Below, in pieces: positions 42,119 to 51,185 of a DNA stretch of 64,000 nucleotides. Numbering within the stretch: the first letter of the stretch is position 1; the number at the start of each line of letters is the position of its first letter. The position numbers and the translations under genes were made by a program. Below the pieces are notes generated by a model. It was not told where the DNA came from and ran no database searches. It saw only the letters and a program-made list of their open reading frames with translations. The DNA is from Bacteroidota bacterium (GTDB taxonomy: Bacteria; Bacteroidota; Bacteroidia; Chitinophagales; Chitinophagaceae): positions 434,001 through 498,000 of the forward strand of contig JAFDXX010000004.1 of assembly GCA_018267705.1 (NCBI GenBank). The letters run 5' to 3'.

Positions 42119-44332
42119 TTAAACAGGTATTTCAACATAAGTTTGTGTGCCTTTGCCGGGTTCACTTTTTATTAAGTAATTACCTCCTATAGCTAAAGCT
42201 CTTTCTCGCATGCCTATAATTCCCAGTGTTTTTATTTGTGAGTTTATTGTAAAACCTTTTCCGTTGTCTTCAATTTGTAAAATTACTTTTTGTTTTTTCT
42301 TTTTTATTAAAACTTTTACATTAGTTGCATTTGCGTGCCTTATAATGTTGGTTAAACTTTCTTGAAAAATTCTAAACAAGCTTGATTTTTTTTCGGTATC
42401 TAATGAAGGTTCGTTGCATTGGTTAGAAAAAGTACAAATTATTTTTGTTCTTTTTGTAAATTCTTTGCATTCCCATTCTATAGCTGCTGTTAAACCAATA
42501 TCGTCTATAATGCTTGGGCGTAATTCTGTTGAAATTCTGCGTACTGTTTTTACAATTCTATCGGTAAGTTGCATGGTTTCATTTAAGGTATCCGCCATTT
42601 CGGGCATTACTTTTTCTATTTTTCTTTTTATAATATTTATGTCAAATTTTAAACCGGTAATTAATTGCCCAAATTCATCATGTATTTCTTGAGCAATAAA
42701 TTTTCTTTCTTCTTCTCTTGCTTTTTGAAGATGGTTGGTTAGTACTCTTAGTTGTTGGTGCGATTGTGAAAGTTGTTTTGTTGCTTCTTTTTGTTTGGTA
42801 ATATCTACCAATATAACATAAACGGTGTTTTGTACAATGTTGAATATGTAATTAAATGTTTTAAATTTTTTGTTTTTGCATAATGCAGATGATTCTATAT
42901 GTGGTTGTTTTTTTAATTTACCATCTTTATATTTTTTAATTGTATCTATCCAATGGGTATAAAATCTATTTTTAATTGATGGGTCGGGTTGTGTTAAATT
43001 GTACCAATCATTTAATGTACGAATATCTTTTAAGTTATAGCCGGTTTGTTTAGTAAAGTGTTTATTAAAGAAAATAATATTTCCTTCAAGATCGTGACTG
43101 CCAATAGCTATAGGCATATTTTCTGCTAATATTCTAAAACGTTGTTCACTTTCTTTTAAAAGATTTTGGGCTTGTTTTTGTTGTGTAATATCTTTAAATA
43201 CACCATATACTAAATTATTACCAACTGTGATTGATACTTCAAAAAGTTTTTGAGAACCATCTTTACAATTAATTATTTTTTCAAGTAAAATTGCTTCTCT
43301 TGTTTTTCTGTTTCTTTTATCATCAACTGCTTGTAGCCAAATTAAAGTTTGTTTTTGTTGTTCTTCTTTGTTGGGGTAATAAAAAATTTTGCACCACTTT
43401 TTTAAAGGTCTTATTTCATCTATGTTGTAGCCAATTGTTTTGGTAAATGGTTTGTTTACAAAAACCATATCCATTGTATCTGAATCGTAGCAAACAACGG
43501 GTAATGCAATATTGTTTGCGAGTGCTTTAAATAAGCGTTCACTTTCTTTAAGTTTTGCCTCGGCTTTTAATTGTTCGGTTATATCTTCAATAACACCAAA
43601 CATTTGGTTGCCTAATATTTTAAAAGCAATTCTTACATCTTTTAACTCGCCTGATTTTGCATACCATTGTCTGTGTAAAAAGGGTAAGGTTGTATTAGGG
43701 CTTTTTCTGCTTTTTGCCAATAATGCATAAAACTCTTCATCGTGTTTGGCTTCACCATCAACTCCTTCAAATTTAAATTTTGAAAACCATTTGTTGTAAT
43801 CTTTAATTTCATTTATAGTATAACCGTATGTTTCAGTAAACTTTTTATTGAGGAATATTAAATTGTAGTCTAATGAACTAATGCCGAATGGTACGGGAAT
43901 ATTGTCTAAAAATTCTTTATATAATTTTATTTTAACTGCTTCTTCATCTTGTTGTATGTTTTGTTTAAGATGATGAATATTATTTACAGATATGATTGTA
44001 TTATGATTTTGATTAATGTATTTTACACTAAACCATTCATATTGGTTTGAAGAAATTTTTAATAAGAATTCATTAGTTTTTTGTGATAATAATTTTGATT
44101 GAATAAAAGAATTAAATAACGGTAATTGTTTTTTATTTATTAGTGAAGTGAATTTTTTATTGTATAAACCCGTTGTAAACGTTTTTGAGAAACAATTAAC
44201 TTCAGGCCATACATTTGTAATTATCAGCTTATTATTTAGCTGAAATACTATTGTGTTAGAATATTGGCTTAGTTGTTTTAGCATAGCAGAAATTGGTAAA
44301 GTGAAAATAACCAATTTCTGTTTAATTCCCAA
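42119..44332 (-). CDS. Multi-PAS sensor histidine kinase (HisKA_3 type)
   Basis: The 737-residue protein contains several PAS domains: a weaker one at about residues 20-120, then clear ones near 140-260, 270-390 and 400-520, each with the NKxFxxxxGYxxxEI type core. The kinase part has the NarX-type dimerisation domain with phosphoacceptor H551 in AQEIHDEFGQ. The ATPase domain shows FQESLTNIIRHANA and the DNGKGF nucleotide-binding motif. No membrane segment is obvious, so it is probably cytoplasmic. It lies 3 bp downstream of the beta-propeller lipoprotein and 9 bp upstream of its regulator gene. Confidence 0.93.
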   Translation of the reverse strand: MGIKQKLVIFTLPISAMLKQLSQYSNTIVFQLNNKLIITNVWPEVNCFSKTFTTGLYNKKFTSLINKKQLPLFNSFIQSKLLSQKTNEFLLKISSNQYEWFSVKYINQNHNTIISVNNIHHLKQNIQQDEEAVKIKLYKEFLDNIPVPFGISSLDYNLIFLNKKFTETYGYTINEIKDYNKWFSKFKFEGVDGEAKHDEEFYALLAKSRKSPNTTLPFLHRQWYAKSGELKDVRIAFKILGNQMFGVIEDITEQLKAEAKLKESERLFKALANNIALPVVCYDSDTMDMVFVNKPFTKTIGYNIDEIRPLKKWCKIFYYPNKEEQQKQTLIWLQAVDDKRNRKTREAILLEKIINCKDGSQKLFEVSITVGNNLVYGVFKDITQQKQAQNLLKESEQRFRILAENMPIAIGSHDLEGNIIFFNKHFTKQTGYNLKDIRTLNDWYNLTQPDPSIKNRFYTHWIDTIKKYKDGKLKKQPHIESSALCKNKKFKTFNYIFNIVQNTVYVILVDITKQKEATKQLSQSHQQLRVLTNHLQKAREEERKFIAQEIHDEFGQLITGLKFDINIIKRKIEKVMPEMADTLNETMQLTDRIVKTVRRISTELRPSIIDDIGLTAAIEWECKEFTKRTKIICTFSNQCNEPSLDTEKKSSLFRIFQESLTNIIRHANATNVKVLIKKKKQKVILQIEDNGKGFTINSQIKTLGIIGMRERALAIGGNYLIKSEPGKGTQTYVEIPV

Positions 44333-44335
44333 TGC

Positions 44336-46423
44336 TTAGTTAGCGGCTGTTATATTTAATCTGTATAATTCTTTTAAACCGGTAATATAAATTTTGTATT
44401 CGTTTGCGGTTAATGTACTACAAGTAAGCCAAGTTGGTTTGGTGTTTTCATCTGCAAATGAATCTGTAATTTCTCCTAAACTGGTAGTAGTTACATTATT
44501 TTTTGTGTATTTAAAACTTACAACTTTAAAATGTATGGCTTGCAAATACATGTGTATAATACAAATTTGTTTGTTTGGTGTAATAGTAATTCCAAAAATT
44601 CTTTGTCCGCCGCCTAATATTCTTTCCCAAATAATTTTCCCTGTTTTAGCATCAAGCAAATAAACAGCATCATTATAAAAACCGGCTAAAGTATCTTTAT
44701 TGTATAATACAATATTGCCGGGGTTTGTAAAAGAAAGGTGAATAGTTTTTGTTAATGAATTACTATGTGGGTTGTATTCAAAAATTGCTGCATTGCCACT
44801 ATTTGCAGATGCTGCAATATATACGGCATTGCTATCTTTATTTAAACACATACCTGCAAATTGATAGTTTGAAAATATTTGCGGAGAGAAGTTTTTGATG
44901 TTGCCGTTATTATAAGTTCCTATACTTAATGCACGGCCAGATGATGCTGTTATTCTATCATTATCTCCACCTGTAACAATAATTTTATCTTTTGTTTGTG
45001 CAATAGAAGAAATATACATTGGGCCGTAAACACCTGCTGCATCTGCATTTTGCTGTCTTGCTAATAATGAAGGATTACTTGAATTGGTATTTAATGTGCC
45101 ATTTGCAACTGCATCTGCATTTAAATTCCAAGAGTTATATGGTTGATATTCAAATAAATTTCCTTTAGGATATCCGCCAACTAAAATTGTATTATTGTTT
45201 GATGTTGCAATACTTTTTACACCATAACCTATACTTCCTAAAATATTCCATTTAATGGCATCATTATACTTTGCCATTTGCATAAGATTATTTGAGCAAG
45301 TGTATAATGTGTTATTTAACCAAGTACTTGCACCTGTTGCAGCTATATTTGTAGCAACACCATTTAAGGTAATAGTTAATAATGTAGAACCTGATAAAGT
45401 ATAAGTTAGTTGATTGCTTGAATTATCATATTTTATTTGCAGTTGATTAATTTTTTCTAAAGTATAAGGTGTGTATAAAATTTGATCTGTTTGTGGTGTA
45501 TTATTTTGCCCTAAAGCAGTTGCTACGCCGTTAGATAATTGGTAGTGCATAGATTGCATGGTTGCATAGGGAGCATCAACATTGGTTACTAATTCAATTC
45601 TACTATCGGGATTATTGGCAGATAATAAAGTTTTAATTGCAGAATTATTTTTTGGAATAGCATATAAATACCAACTGTTTTCTCCGCAGGTTGCATAAGT
45701 GTAATTTTCATCTCCACTTATATAACTTACATAGCGAGATGTATTGTTTAAAGTTTTAGTATCAACATCAAAATTTTTATAATCATATCTAAACGTCATT
45801 ACTTCACCTTCACCACCAAATGATCCGCCATACAGCATTCCATCACTTCCTACATTAATAGAATAAATGTCTAAATATTTTCCATTTAGGTAGAATGGTT
45901 TTCCTAAATCAAATGCTTGTTGTGTATTAGGATTGTATTGAATTACATGGCCGCCACCTTCGTAACTTCCTTCTGTAACTACATATAAATTTTTATCGTT
46001 CCCGAAAACATATCTAACAATTCTTCCAACAGAGTTTGTTACAATAGAATGGTTTGTTGGATTTTGTATAGAGATAAATTTATAATTACCATTATCTAAG
46101 TTTACACTAATAAATCTAAATGCTTGTACTGGAGTTGAATTGGTACTTACGCCGTTATCAATCATAATTAGTTCGTAGCCGGATGTTGTATTAGGATGGA
46201 AAGTAACTAATGCTGCAAAGTTTGGATTAGCAGGATTAATGTTTAGCATAACATTACTGCTTTTAAAAGGAGACCCTAAACTTTCAATAGTTGGTGTTAC
46301 AAATATTTCGGTTGCATTTGTTTTTTTTAGCATGTCATTTTCTGATAACACTTCAATTTTTTTTGAACATGATGTAAGAAATAATAGTAATGTATAAAGT
46401 GAAATCACAAAATAGTTTTTCAT
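44336..46423 (-). CDS. Lipoprotein with PQQ-like beta-propeller repeats
   Basis: The 695-residue exported protein has a lipobox: LLLFLTSCSKK with lipidated C19. The rest is a long series of beta-blade segments with recurring short motifs such as VYIAASANSGNAAIFEYNP, VYLLDAKTGKIIWERILGG and KNLYVVTEGSYEGGGHVIQYNP. These are like PQQ/quinoprotein or WD-type propeller blades (residues about 100-690). The DAKTGKIIWE segment is the clearest blade. No catalytic residues were found. It is likely a surface or periplasmic binding protein. It lies between a GH5 glycosidase gene (46 bp upstream) and a sensor kinase (3 bp downstream). Confidence 0.82.
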   Translation of the reverse strand: MKNYFVISLYTLLLFLTSCSKKIEVLSENDMLKKTNATEIFVTPTIESLGSPFKSSNVMLNINPANPNFAALVTFHPNTTSGYELIMIDNGVSTNSTPVQAFRFISVNLDNGNYKFISIQNPTNHSIVTNSVGRIVRYVFGNDKNLYVVTEGSYEGGGHVIQYNPNTQQAFDLGKPFYLNGKYLDIYSINVGSDGMLYGGSFGGEGEVMTFRYDYKNFDVDTKTLNNTSRYVSYISGDENYTYATCGENSWYLYAIPKNNSAIKTLLSANNPDSRIELVTNVDAPYATMQSMHYQLSNGVATALGQNNTPQTDQILYTPYTLEKINQLQIKYDNSSNQLTYTLSGSTLLTITLNGVATNIAATGASTWLNNTLYTCSNNLMQMAKYNDAIKWNILGSIGYGVKSIATSNNNTILVGGYPKGNLFEYQPYNSWNLNADAVANGTLNTNSSNPSLLARQQNADAAGVYGPMYISSIAQTKDKIIVTGGDNDRITASSGRALSIGTYNNGNIKNFSPQIFSNYQFAGMCLNKDSNAVYIAASANSGNAAIFEYNPHSNSLTKTIHLSFTNPGNIVLYNKDTLAGFYNDAVYLLDAKTGKIIWERILGGGQRIFGITITPNKQICIIHMYLQAIHFKVVSFKYTKNNVTTTSLGEITDSFADENTKPTWLTCSTLTANEYKIYITGLKELYRLNITAAN

Positions 46424-46469
46424 AAAAATAAACTTTAATTAATGACGATACGTAATATTGGATTAAGTT

Positions 46470-47537
46470 TTATTCTGCTGTTGCAACACTTGTTTTGGCA
46501 TTATTTAAAGCTGCTGTATTATTGTTGGTTGCTAAATATTTGGCATAAACAAACATTTGAGGTTGGTCTGTTTTGTTTAATGGCTCAATTGATAAATGAT
46601 AATTTTTCCACCAAGGGCCTGCAGCCCAGTAGCAACCGCCTACATTATTTGCATAAAGAAATTCTAAAAAATTTTCTAAAACTGTTAGCCATCTTTTATC
46701 ATTTTTAGGTACACCAAATTCACCCACAAATGGTATTTTATTATTGGCTTTGCACCAATTTATAAATGGCTTTATTCTTTGTACGCCTGTGTGCTCATTG
46801 GCTCCACTGTGGTCGTAACTTTTTACATAATGCCCAGATCTGTCTTCGTCAAAATAGCAATGAGCATTAAACATCATATTGTTGGCAGGGTCTTTTAAAT
46901 ATTTTAAATCATCATTATATAATGCCCAAGTTTCTGGCCCGGAGTAATTGTCTCCATCAACTAAAATGGTTGTTTTGTTATCTGCTTCTCTAATACCGTT
47001 AATTGCAAACTGTGCTGCATTAAACCATTTGTATCCACCCATATCATGTGGCTCGCTCATTATGCTGTAAGCAAAAATATTTTTCTTGTTTCTCATTGCT
47101 AAAGCTATTTTTTTCCAAACATCTTTGTAATGAGTAAGAGTAACTTGTGGACTTCCTATAACATACTCCATTCCATTTATACTATAACGAGCAAAATTTT
47201 GCATTACCAATGTTACCATTACATTGTATTTTTCACAATCATCAACAAACTTTGTTATAAGTGATAATTCTCTTGCATCTAATGCTCCGCCTAATTGTCT
47301 TTGTAATCTTTCCCATTTAAAAGGAAGTTGAATAGTTTTAGCACCTTTAGCAGCAAAGTAGGCAACTTCAGATGTAGTAGGGTAGGTGTAATGTGTGCCT
47401 AATATGCCGGGTAAATTGGTTTCTCCAAATTCGGCCCCACACAAGGTAATACCATATATAGGCAATGCACTTTTTTGTGCAATTGTAAAGCATGTAATAA
47501 GGCATGCTGTAATTAGGATAATGGATTTTTTTAGCAT
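46470..47537 (-). CDS. Glycoside hydrolase family 5 (cellulase-like)
   Basis: The 355-residue exported enzyme has a signal peptide (cleavage after IAQ, residue 21). The TIM-barrel fold of GH5 is clear. The acid/base Glu lies in SIMSEPHD (E162) and the nucleophile in PFVGEFGVP (E273), with GAKTIQLPFKWERL and ANNVGGCYWAAGPWW as further family segments. Substrates in GH5 range over cellulose, mannan, xyloglucan and others, so specificity is not assigned. No SusC/SusD pair accompanies it; instead it heads a run of lipoprotein, kinase and regulator genes. Confidence 0.93.
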   Translation of the reverse strand: MLKKSIILITACLITCFTIAQKSALPIYGITLCGAEFGETNLPGILGTHYTYPTTSEVAYFAAKGAKTIQLPFKWERLQRQLGGALDARELSLITKFVDDCEKYNVMVTLVMQNFARYSINGMEYVIGSPQVTLTHYKDVWKKIALAMRNKKNIFAYSIMSEPHDMGGYKWFNAAQFAINGIREADNKTTILVDGDNYSGPETWALYNDDLKYLKDPANNMMFNAHCYFDEDRSGHYVKSYDHSGANEHTGVQRIKPFINWCKANNKIPFVGEFGVPKNDKRWLTVLENFLEFLYANNVGGCYWAAGPWWKNYHLSIEPLNKTDQPQMFVYAKYLATNNNTAALNNAKTSVATAE

Positions 47538-47618
47538 AGGAACTAATTTATATATTATAAAAAATAATAATATGTTTTAATACACCTCTTCTGTTCCCAA
47601 TTTTTTGGGTTAGAAATA

Positions 47619-47663
47619 CCGAAACAGTTTTATTGTTTTAGCAAGCCAGAAAAACTGTTTCGG
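47619..47663. repeat. Inverted repeat with 13-bp arms
   Basis: CCGAAACAGTTTT (47619-47631) and AAAACTGTTTCGG (47651-47663) are exact reverse complements 19 bp apart. There is no T tract on either strand, so it is unlikely to be a simple terminator. Confidence 0.8.
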
Positions 47664-47739
47664 TTAAAAAAAACTTATCTGTTGAAAATGTGGGGATGGC
47701 TAATAAAAAACACGGAAAAAACGAGGCCGTAAAAGCAAA

Positions 47740-47776
47740 AGCAGCTTGCTGCCTTAAAAGGCTTATGCAAGCTGCT
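47740..47776. repeat. Nested stem-loop, G+C-rich
   Basis: A 10-bp outer stem (AGCAGCTTGC/GCAAGCTGCT) encloses a 5-bp inner stem (GCCTT/AAGGC). It could be a cruciform or part of a structured RNA. No family recognised. Confidence 0.7.
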
Positions 47777-48070
47777 GGTGTGTTTTGGTAGTTCATAAGA
47801 TAATGTTTTTTAAAAGCTCCCGGATTTTGAACCGGATAAGGAATTGGATTTTTACAATTAATCACTGTTGTAACATTGATAAATTGATAGTGTAAATATT
47901 ATTATAATATTTTTATATAACTATAGAGCAAACTATGAAAATAATGAAACGTTTGGTGGACAGTTTGTAGCGGCTATACTACATGTGTGTAGTAATTTTT
48001 CTTCAAAAAAAATTAGAATAGTTATTTATTTTTTAAAATATAACTGTAATAATAAGTCGTATAATACTAT

Positions 48071-48103
48071 TAAAAAGCCTATTACATATAGGTAATAGGC
48101 TTT
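48071..48103 (-). terminator. Terminator of the second two-component operon
   Basis: AAAGCCTATTAC (48074-48085) and GTAATAGGCTTT (48092-48103) pair perfectly, and on the minus strand the stem runs into T5. It lies 60 bp after the regulator stop. Confidence 0.85.
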
Positions 48104-48162
48104 AAGGTGTGTTTTGTAAAAATTGCTACTTAACTATGTAGTAATATGCTTTACAAATAATT

Positions 48163-48789
48163 TTATGCAATTCCTTTTTCGAGAGCGTATTTAATAATAT
48201 CGGTTGTTGAATGAAGATTTAATTTTTCTAAAATTCTTGCACGATAGGTACTTATTGTATTAGTACTAAGTGATAAATATTCTGCAACTTCTGTTACGGT
48301 TTTGCCTTGTGATATTAGTTTTAATACTTCAAACTCTCTGTCTGATAATGATTCATGTTCTTTACCTTTTATATCACCTGAATAAGCATCTGCTAATAAT
48401 GTTGCTACTTCGGGTGTTATATATTTTTTGCTATTTAGTAAAGTGTCTATTGCATTTACTAATTCTGAAAAGGAACTTTCTTTGTTCAAATAACCACTTG
48501 CTCCCGATTTAATGGCTCTTACGGCAAATTGTTCGGGTGGGTAGGTACTTAAAACCAGCAGTGGAGTTTGTGGTGCAATTTCTTTTATTTGTTTAACTAT
48601 TTCTATACCTGATTGTCCGGGCATTGAAAGATCTGTTATTACAATATCAAAACTGCTTTTCATTAAATGTTTTACTAATTCTGTAGCATCGGGTGCTTCG
48701 GTAATTTTTGCAAAGCTGTAAGTTTCTTTTATAATATTTATTAGCCCTTTGCGTACAATAAAGTGGTCATCGGCAATTATAATTTTCAT
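48163..48789 (-). CDS. NarL/LuxR-type response regulator
   Basis: The 208-residue regulator is closely similar to the one at 41483: receiver domain with phosphoacceptor D53 in VITDLSMPGQSGIEI, switch LSTYPPEQ and Lys in LNKESSF, and a LuxR-type helix-turn-helix in the last 65 residues with LSDREFEVLKLISQGKTVTEVAEYLSLSTNTISTYRARILEKL. It is 11 bp downstream of a second PAS kinase, its probable partner. The two kinase-regulator pairs look like tandem paralogues separated by the GH5 operon's 5' end. Confidence 0.95.
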   Translation of the reverse strand: MKIIIADDHFIVRKGLINIIKETYSFAKITEAPDATELVKHLMKSSFDIVITDLSMPGQSGIEIVKQIKEIAPQTPLLVLSTYPPEQFAVRAIKSGASGYLNKESSFSELVNAIDTLLNSKKYITPEVATLLADAYSGDIKGKEHESLSDREFEVLKLISQGKTVTEVAEYLSLSTNTISTYRARILEKLNLHSTTDIIKYALEKGIA

Positions 48790-48800
48790 TGTATTAATTT

Positions 48801-50804
48801 TTATAGAGGTATTTCTAAAGTAATTTCTGTGCCGGCGTTTATAACACTGTTAATATTAATTGTGCCGTTTATTAGTTTCACTCTTTCTTTCATACCTAGT
48901 AATCCAAACGTGTTTGTTTTAGCTTTTATATCAAAACCTTTTCCGTTATCGTTTAAAAATAAATAAAGGTTGTTTTTATGCGTTGTTATATCGCACGTAA
49001 CTTTATCGGCATTGGCGTGTTTAGCTATATTGGTTAAAGATTCTTGCACTATTCTAAAAACATGTGTACTGGTTTCTTCGTTTACATGAATATCGTCTAT
49101 ACTGTGATGAAATTCTATGTTAATTTGAGAGCGTTTTTTGAAATCTAAAAATAACCATTCAAGTGCGGGAATTAAACCTAGGTCGTCTAAAATTCTTGGT
49201 CGTAAAGCTTTCGCTAAATCTCTTATTTTTATTGCAGTTTCAGAAGAAATTTCAATAATATCTTGTGTTTTTTTCTTTAATTCAATATCGTTTTCATTAA
49301 TTCTTTTATTTAACCATTCAGCATCTATTTTTATAGAGGTAATTAATTGCCCTAATTCATCATGTAATTCTCCTGCCATTTTTTTTCTTTCTTCTTCGCG
49401 TATTTTTTCTTGGTGGGCGGCAAGTGTACGCAGTTGGGTATTTATGTCTATTCTTTCTTGTTGTAATTTTTTTCTTTCGGTAATATCTCTAAAGTATATG
49501 GATACACCATTTGTTGAGGCAAAAAAGAAACAGGCTAACCATTTACTGAGGCTGCTTGCATAGGTTTCAAGATATTGTGTTTTTTGTGTTTTAATAGCAG
49601 TTGAATAAGTAGTGCGAAAATCTTCTCCTGCATTGGGAAAAGCTTTCCATATATGTTTCCCGATTAATTCTTTTGCTTGTACTTGCATTAATTCTTCTGC
49701 TTTCGGATTAACGAAAATAAAATCGCCATTAATATTAAAGGCACTAAAACCCCAATCTACTCTATCAAATATTTCACGCATTTCAGCGGTTTTTTCTAAT
49801 ACTTTTTCTTCTAATGTTTTATTAAACTGAAGTAATTTTTGTTCAACTTCTTTTTGTTCTGTTATATCTGTAATAATGCCTAAGTATATATTGTTGTTTG
49901 TTTTATTGAATGATGAGAAAGATATTAATACATTTATTTTTTCTCCATTTTTATTATAGTGTATATCTTCACTTTTCCAATAGCCTTTTGATGTTAAATT
50001 TTTTATGGTGGCTTTTAAAAATAGGGTTGAATCTTGATGTGAAAGTAGCTCAGGCATTAATTTTCCTATACTTTCAGAGCTTTTATAACCATACAAACGT
50101 TCTGCTCCTTTATTCCAACTAAGTATTTCTAATTTATCATTAAAAGTTACAATAGCATCATTAGAGGCTTCTACCATTGTTGCTAATTGACTTATTTTTT
50201 CTTCCGCATTTTTTTGGAAGGTCATGTCTGTACAAATACAAGTAAAACCAATTATTTTATTTTTTTTGTTAATATCTCTTATTGTTGAAATAGAAAATAA
50301 TGCAGTAATATTTTTATTGTTGGGTGTACTAAATGTAGAAACGTGTTTCCAATAATTATTTTTTTTTAACTCTGTCCATATTTCGTGCCTTAGCACTCCG
50401 GTAATTTCTGAGTTTATTAGTGTTGCTAAATTTTTCCCAATTGCTTTTGTATCGGGATATCTAAACAATTGTTCTGCACCTTTATTCCAGCTGATAATAG
50501 TTAAATCAAAATTTGTAGAAATAATAGCATCTCCGCTATGGTTAATAATGTTGTGTAATTGTTCGGCAACGGTTATTAATTTAGCTCTGTGTTTACTTTT
50601 TCTGTGAAGTATAAATAATGCAATTAACGAAATAACAGTTATGCAATGCATTAATAAGCTAGAGTAGCGATTAGCGGAAACTCCTAATCCTTTTTGTATG
50701 GCTGCTGTTTCATTTACAGATAAAAAAGAGATAACGCCCGACAATAAAATGAGTATTACTAGAATGAGTGCTAAAATTGCATAATAGGTTTTATATGGCT
50801 TCAT
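48801..50804 (-). CDS. Membrane PAS sensor histidine kinase (HisKA_3 type)
   Basis: The 667-residue kinase has two membrane segments near residues 8-28 and 50-65, then PAS domains at about 75-195, 205-330 and 350-455, several with the SWNKGAE(Q/R)L(F/Y)(R/G)Y core. A short coiled-coil region precedes the NarX-type dimerisation domain, with phosphoacceptor H481 in AGELHDELGQ. The ATPase domain ends the protein (VQESLTNIAKHANAD; DNGKGF). The short loop between the two helices leaves little room for a periplasmic sensor, so sensing is probably by the PAS domains. Its regulator gene follows 11 bp downstream. Confidence 0.93.
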   Translation of the reverse strand: MKPYKTYYAILALILVILILLSGVISFLSVNETAAIQKGLGVSANRYSSLLMHCITVISLIALFILHRKSKHRAKLITVAEQLHNIINHSGDAIISTNFDLTIISWNKGAEQLFRYPDTKAIGKNLATLINSEITGVLRHEIWTELKKNNYWKHVSTFSTPNNKNITALFSISTIRDINKKNKIIGFTCICTDMTFQKNAEEKISQLATMVEASNDAIVTFNDKLEILSWNKGAERLYGYKSSESIGKLMPELLSHQDSTLFLKATIKNLTSKGYWKSEDIHYNKNGEKINVLISFSSFNKTNNNIYLGIITDITEQKEVEQKLLQFNKTLEEKVLEKTAEMREIFDRVDWGFSAFNINGDFIFVNPKAEELMQVQAKELIGKHIWKAFPNAGEDFRTTYSTAIKTQKTQYLETYASSLSKWLACFFFASTNGVSIYFRDITERKKLQQERIDINTQLRTLAAHQEKIREEERKKMAGELHDELGQLITSIKIDAEWLNKRINENDIELKKKTQDIIEISSETAIKIRDLAKALRPRILDDLGLIPALEWLFLDFKKRSQINIEFHHSIDDIHVNEETSTHVFRIVQESLTNIAKHANADKVTCDITTHKNNLYLFLNDNGKGFDIKAKTNTFGLLGMKERVKLINGTININSVINAGTEITLEIPL

Positions 50805-51185
50805 TAATAGAATATTGAAATCTCAGAATGATTGAAGATAATTTTTTTATATTGATACGCGGGTGCAATTTATTTTATTGGTAAAGCATTAATTTTAAAT
50901 GTAAAATTTAAACAGGGAGGTGTGTTTTTGTATTTTGTTGATTTCCAATACTTTTTGCGTGTAAGTTGTAAACTATTAAAATGGTTAGTTAAGTTTTGTA
51001 GTAATATTTGTAGTAAAAATTTAAGGTTTGTACTACAGAATAAAATTATGCTATCCTACAACTGTATTTGTAATAAAATGCAATACAATTAATTTATGCT
51101 TAAAAAACAGCTAAATCTTACACAATTTGCCCACATATTTTTTAGCTGTTTTTAATAGTAGTGCTGTTTAAATTATCTTGCAATA
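50805..51185. other. Divergent intergenic region, no gene seen
   Basis: The 381 bases lie between the divergent kinase and thyA genes. They contain two direct TGTAGTA copies 12 bp apart (50997-51003, 51009-51015) with an inverted TACTACA at 51031-51037, and the long-looped inverted repeat listed separately. No exact TANNTTTG box was found on either strand. Nothing codes here. Confidence 0.6.
51103..51153. terminator. Long-loop inverted repeat, terminator-like
   Basis: AAAAACAGCTAAA (51103-51115) and TTTAGCTGTTTTT (51141-51153) pair perfectly over 13 bp around a 25-nt loop, with A/T tracts on both sides. There is no upstream gene on either strand for it to end, so it may be a thyA leader element. 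Confidence 0.5.

Larger units (their letters stand above)
47538..48162. other. Structured intergenic region between GH5 gene and second NarL-type regulator
   Basis: I see no convincing gene in these 625 bases. They hold an inverted repeat with 13-bp arms (47619-47631 and 47651-47663), a stem with arms AGCAGCTTGC (47740-47749) and GCAAGCTGCT (47767-47776) enclosing a second stem GCCTT/AAGGC, and a TGTAG...CTACA pair at 47966-47983. The terminator of the regulator gene is at 48071-48103. The 47640-47780 part looks richer in G+C than its surroundings. Confidence 0.6.

Noticed and set aside
47638..47865. 75-codon minus-strand frame
   Set aside because: It spans the inverted repeats and has shadow-like composition (FAFTASFFPCFLL). 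No start context or family is recognisable; the DNA structure explains the region better.
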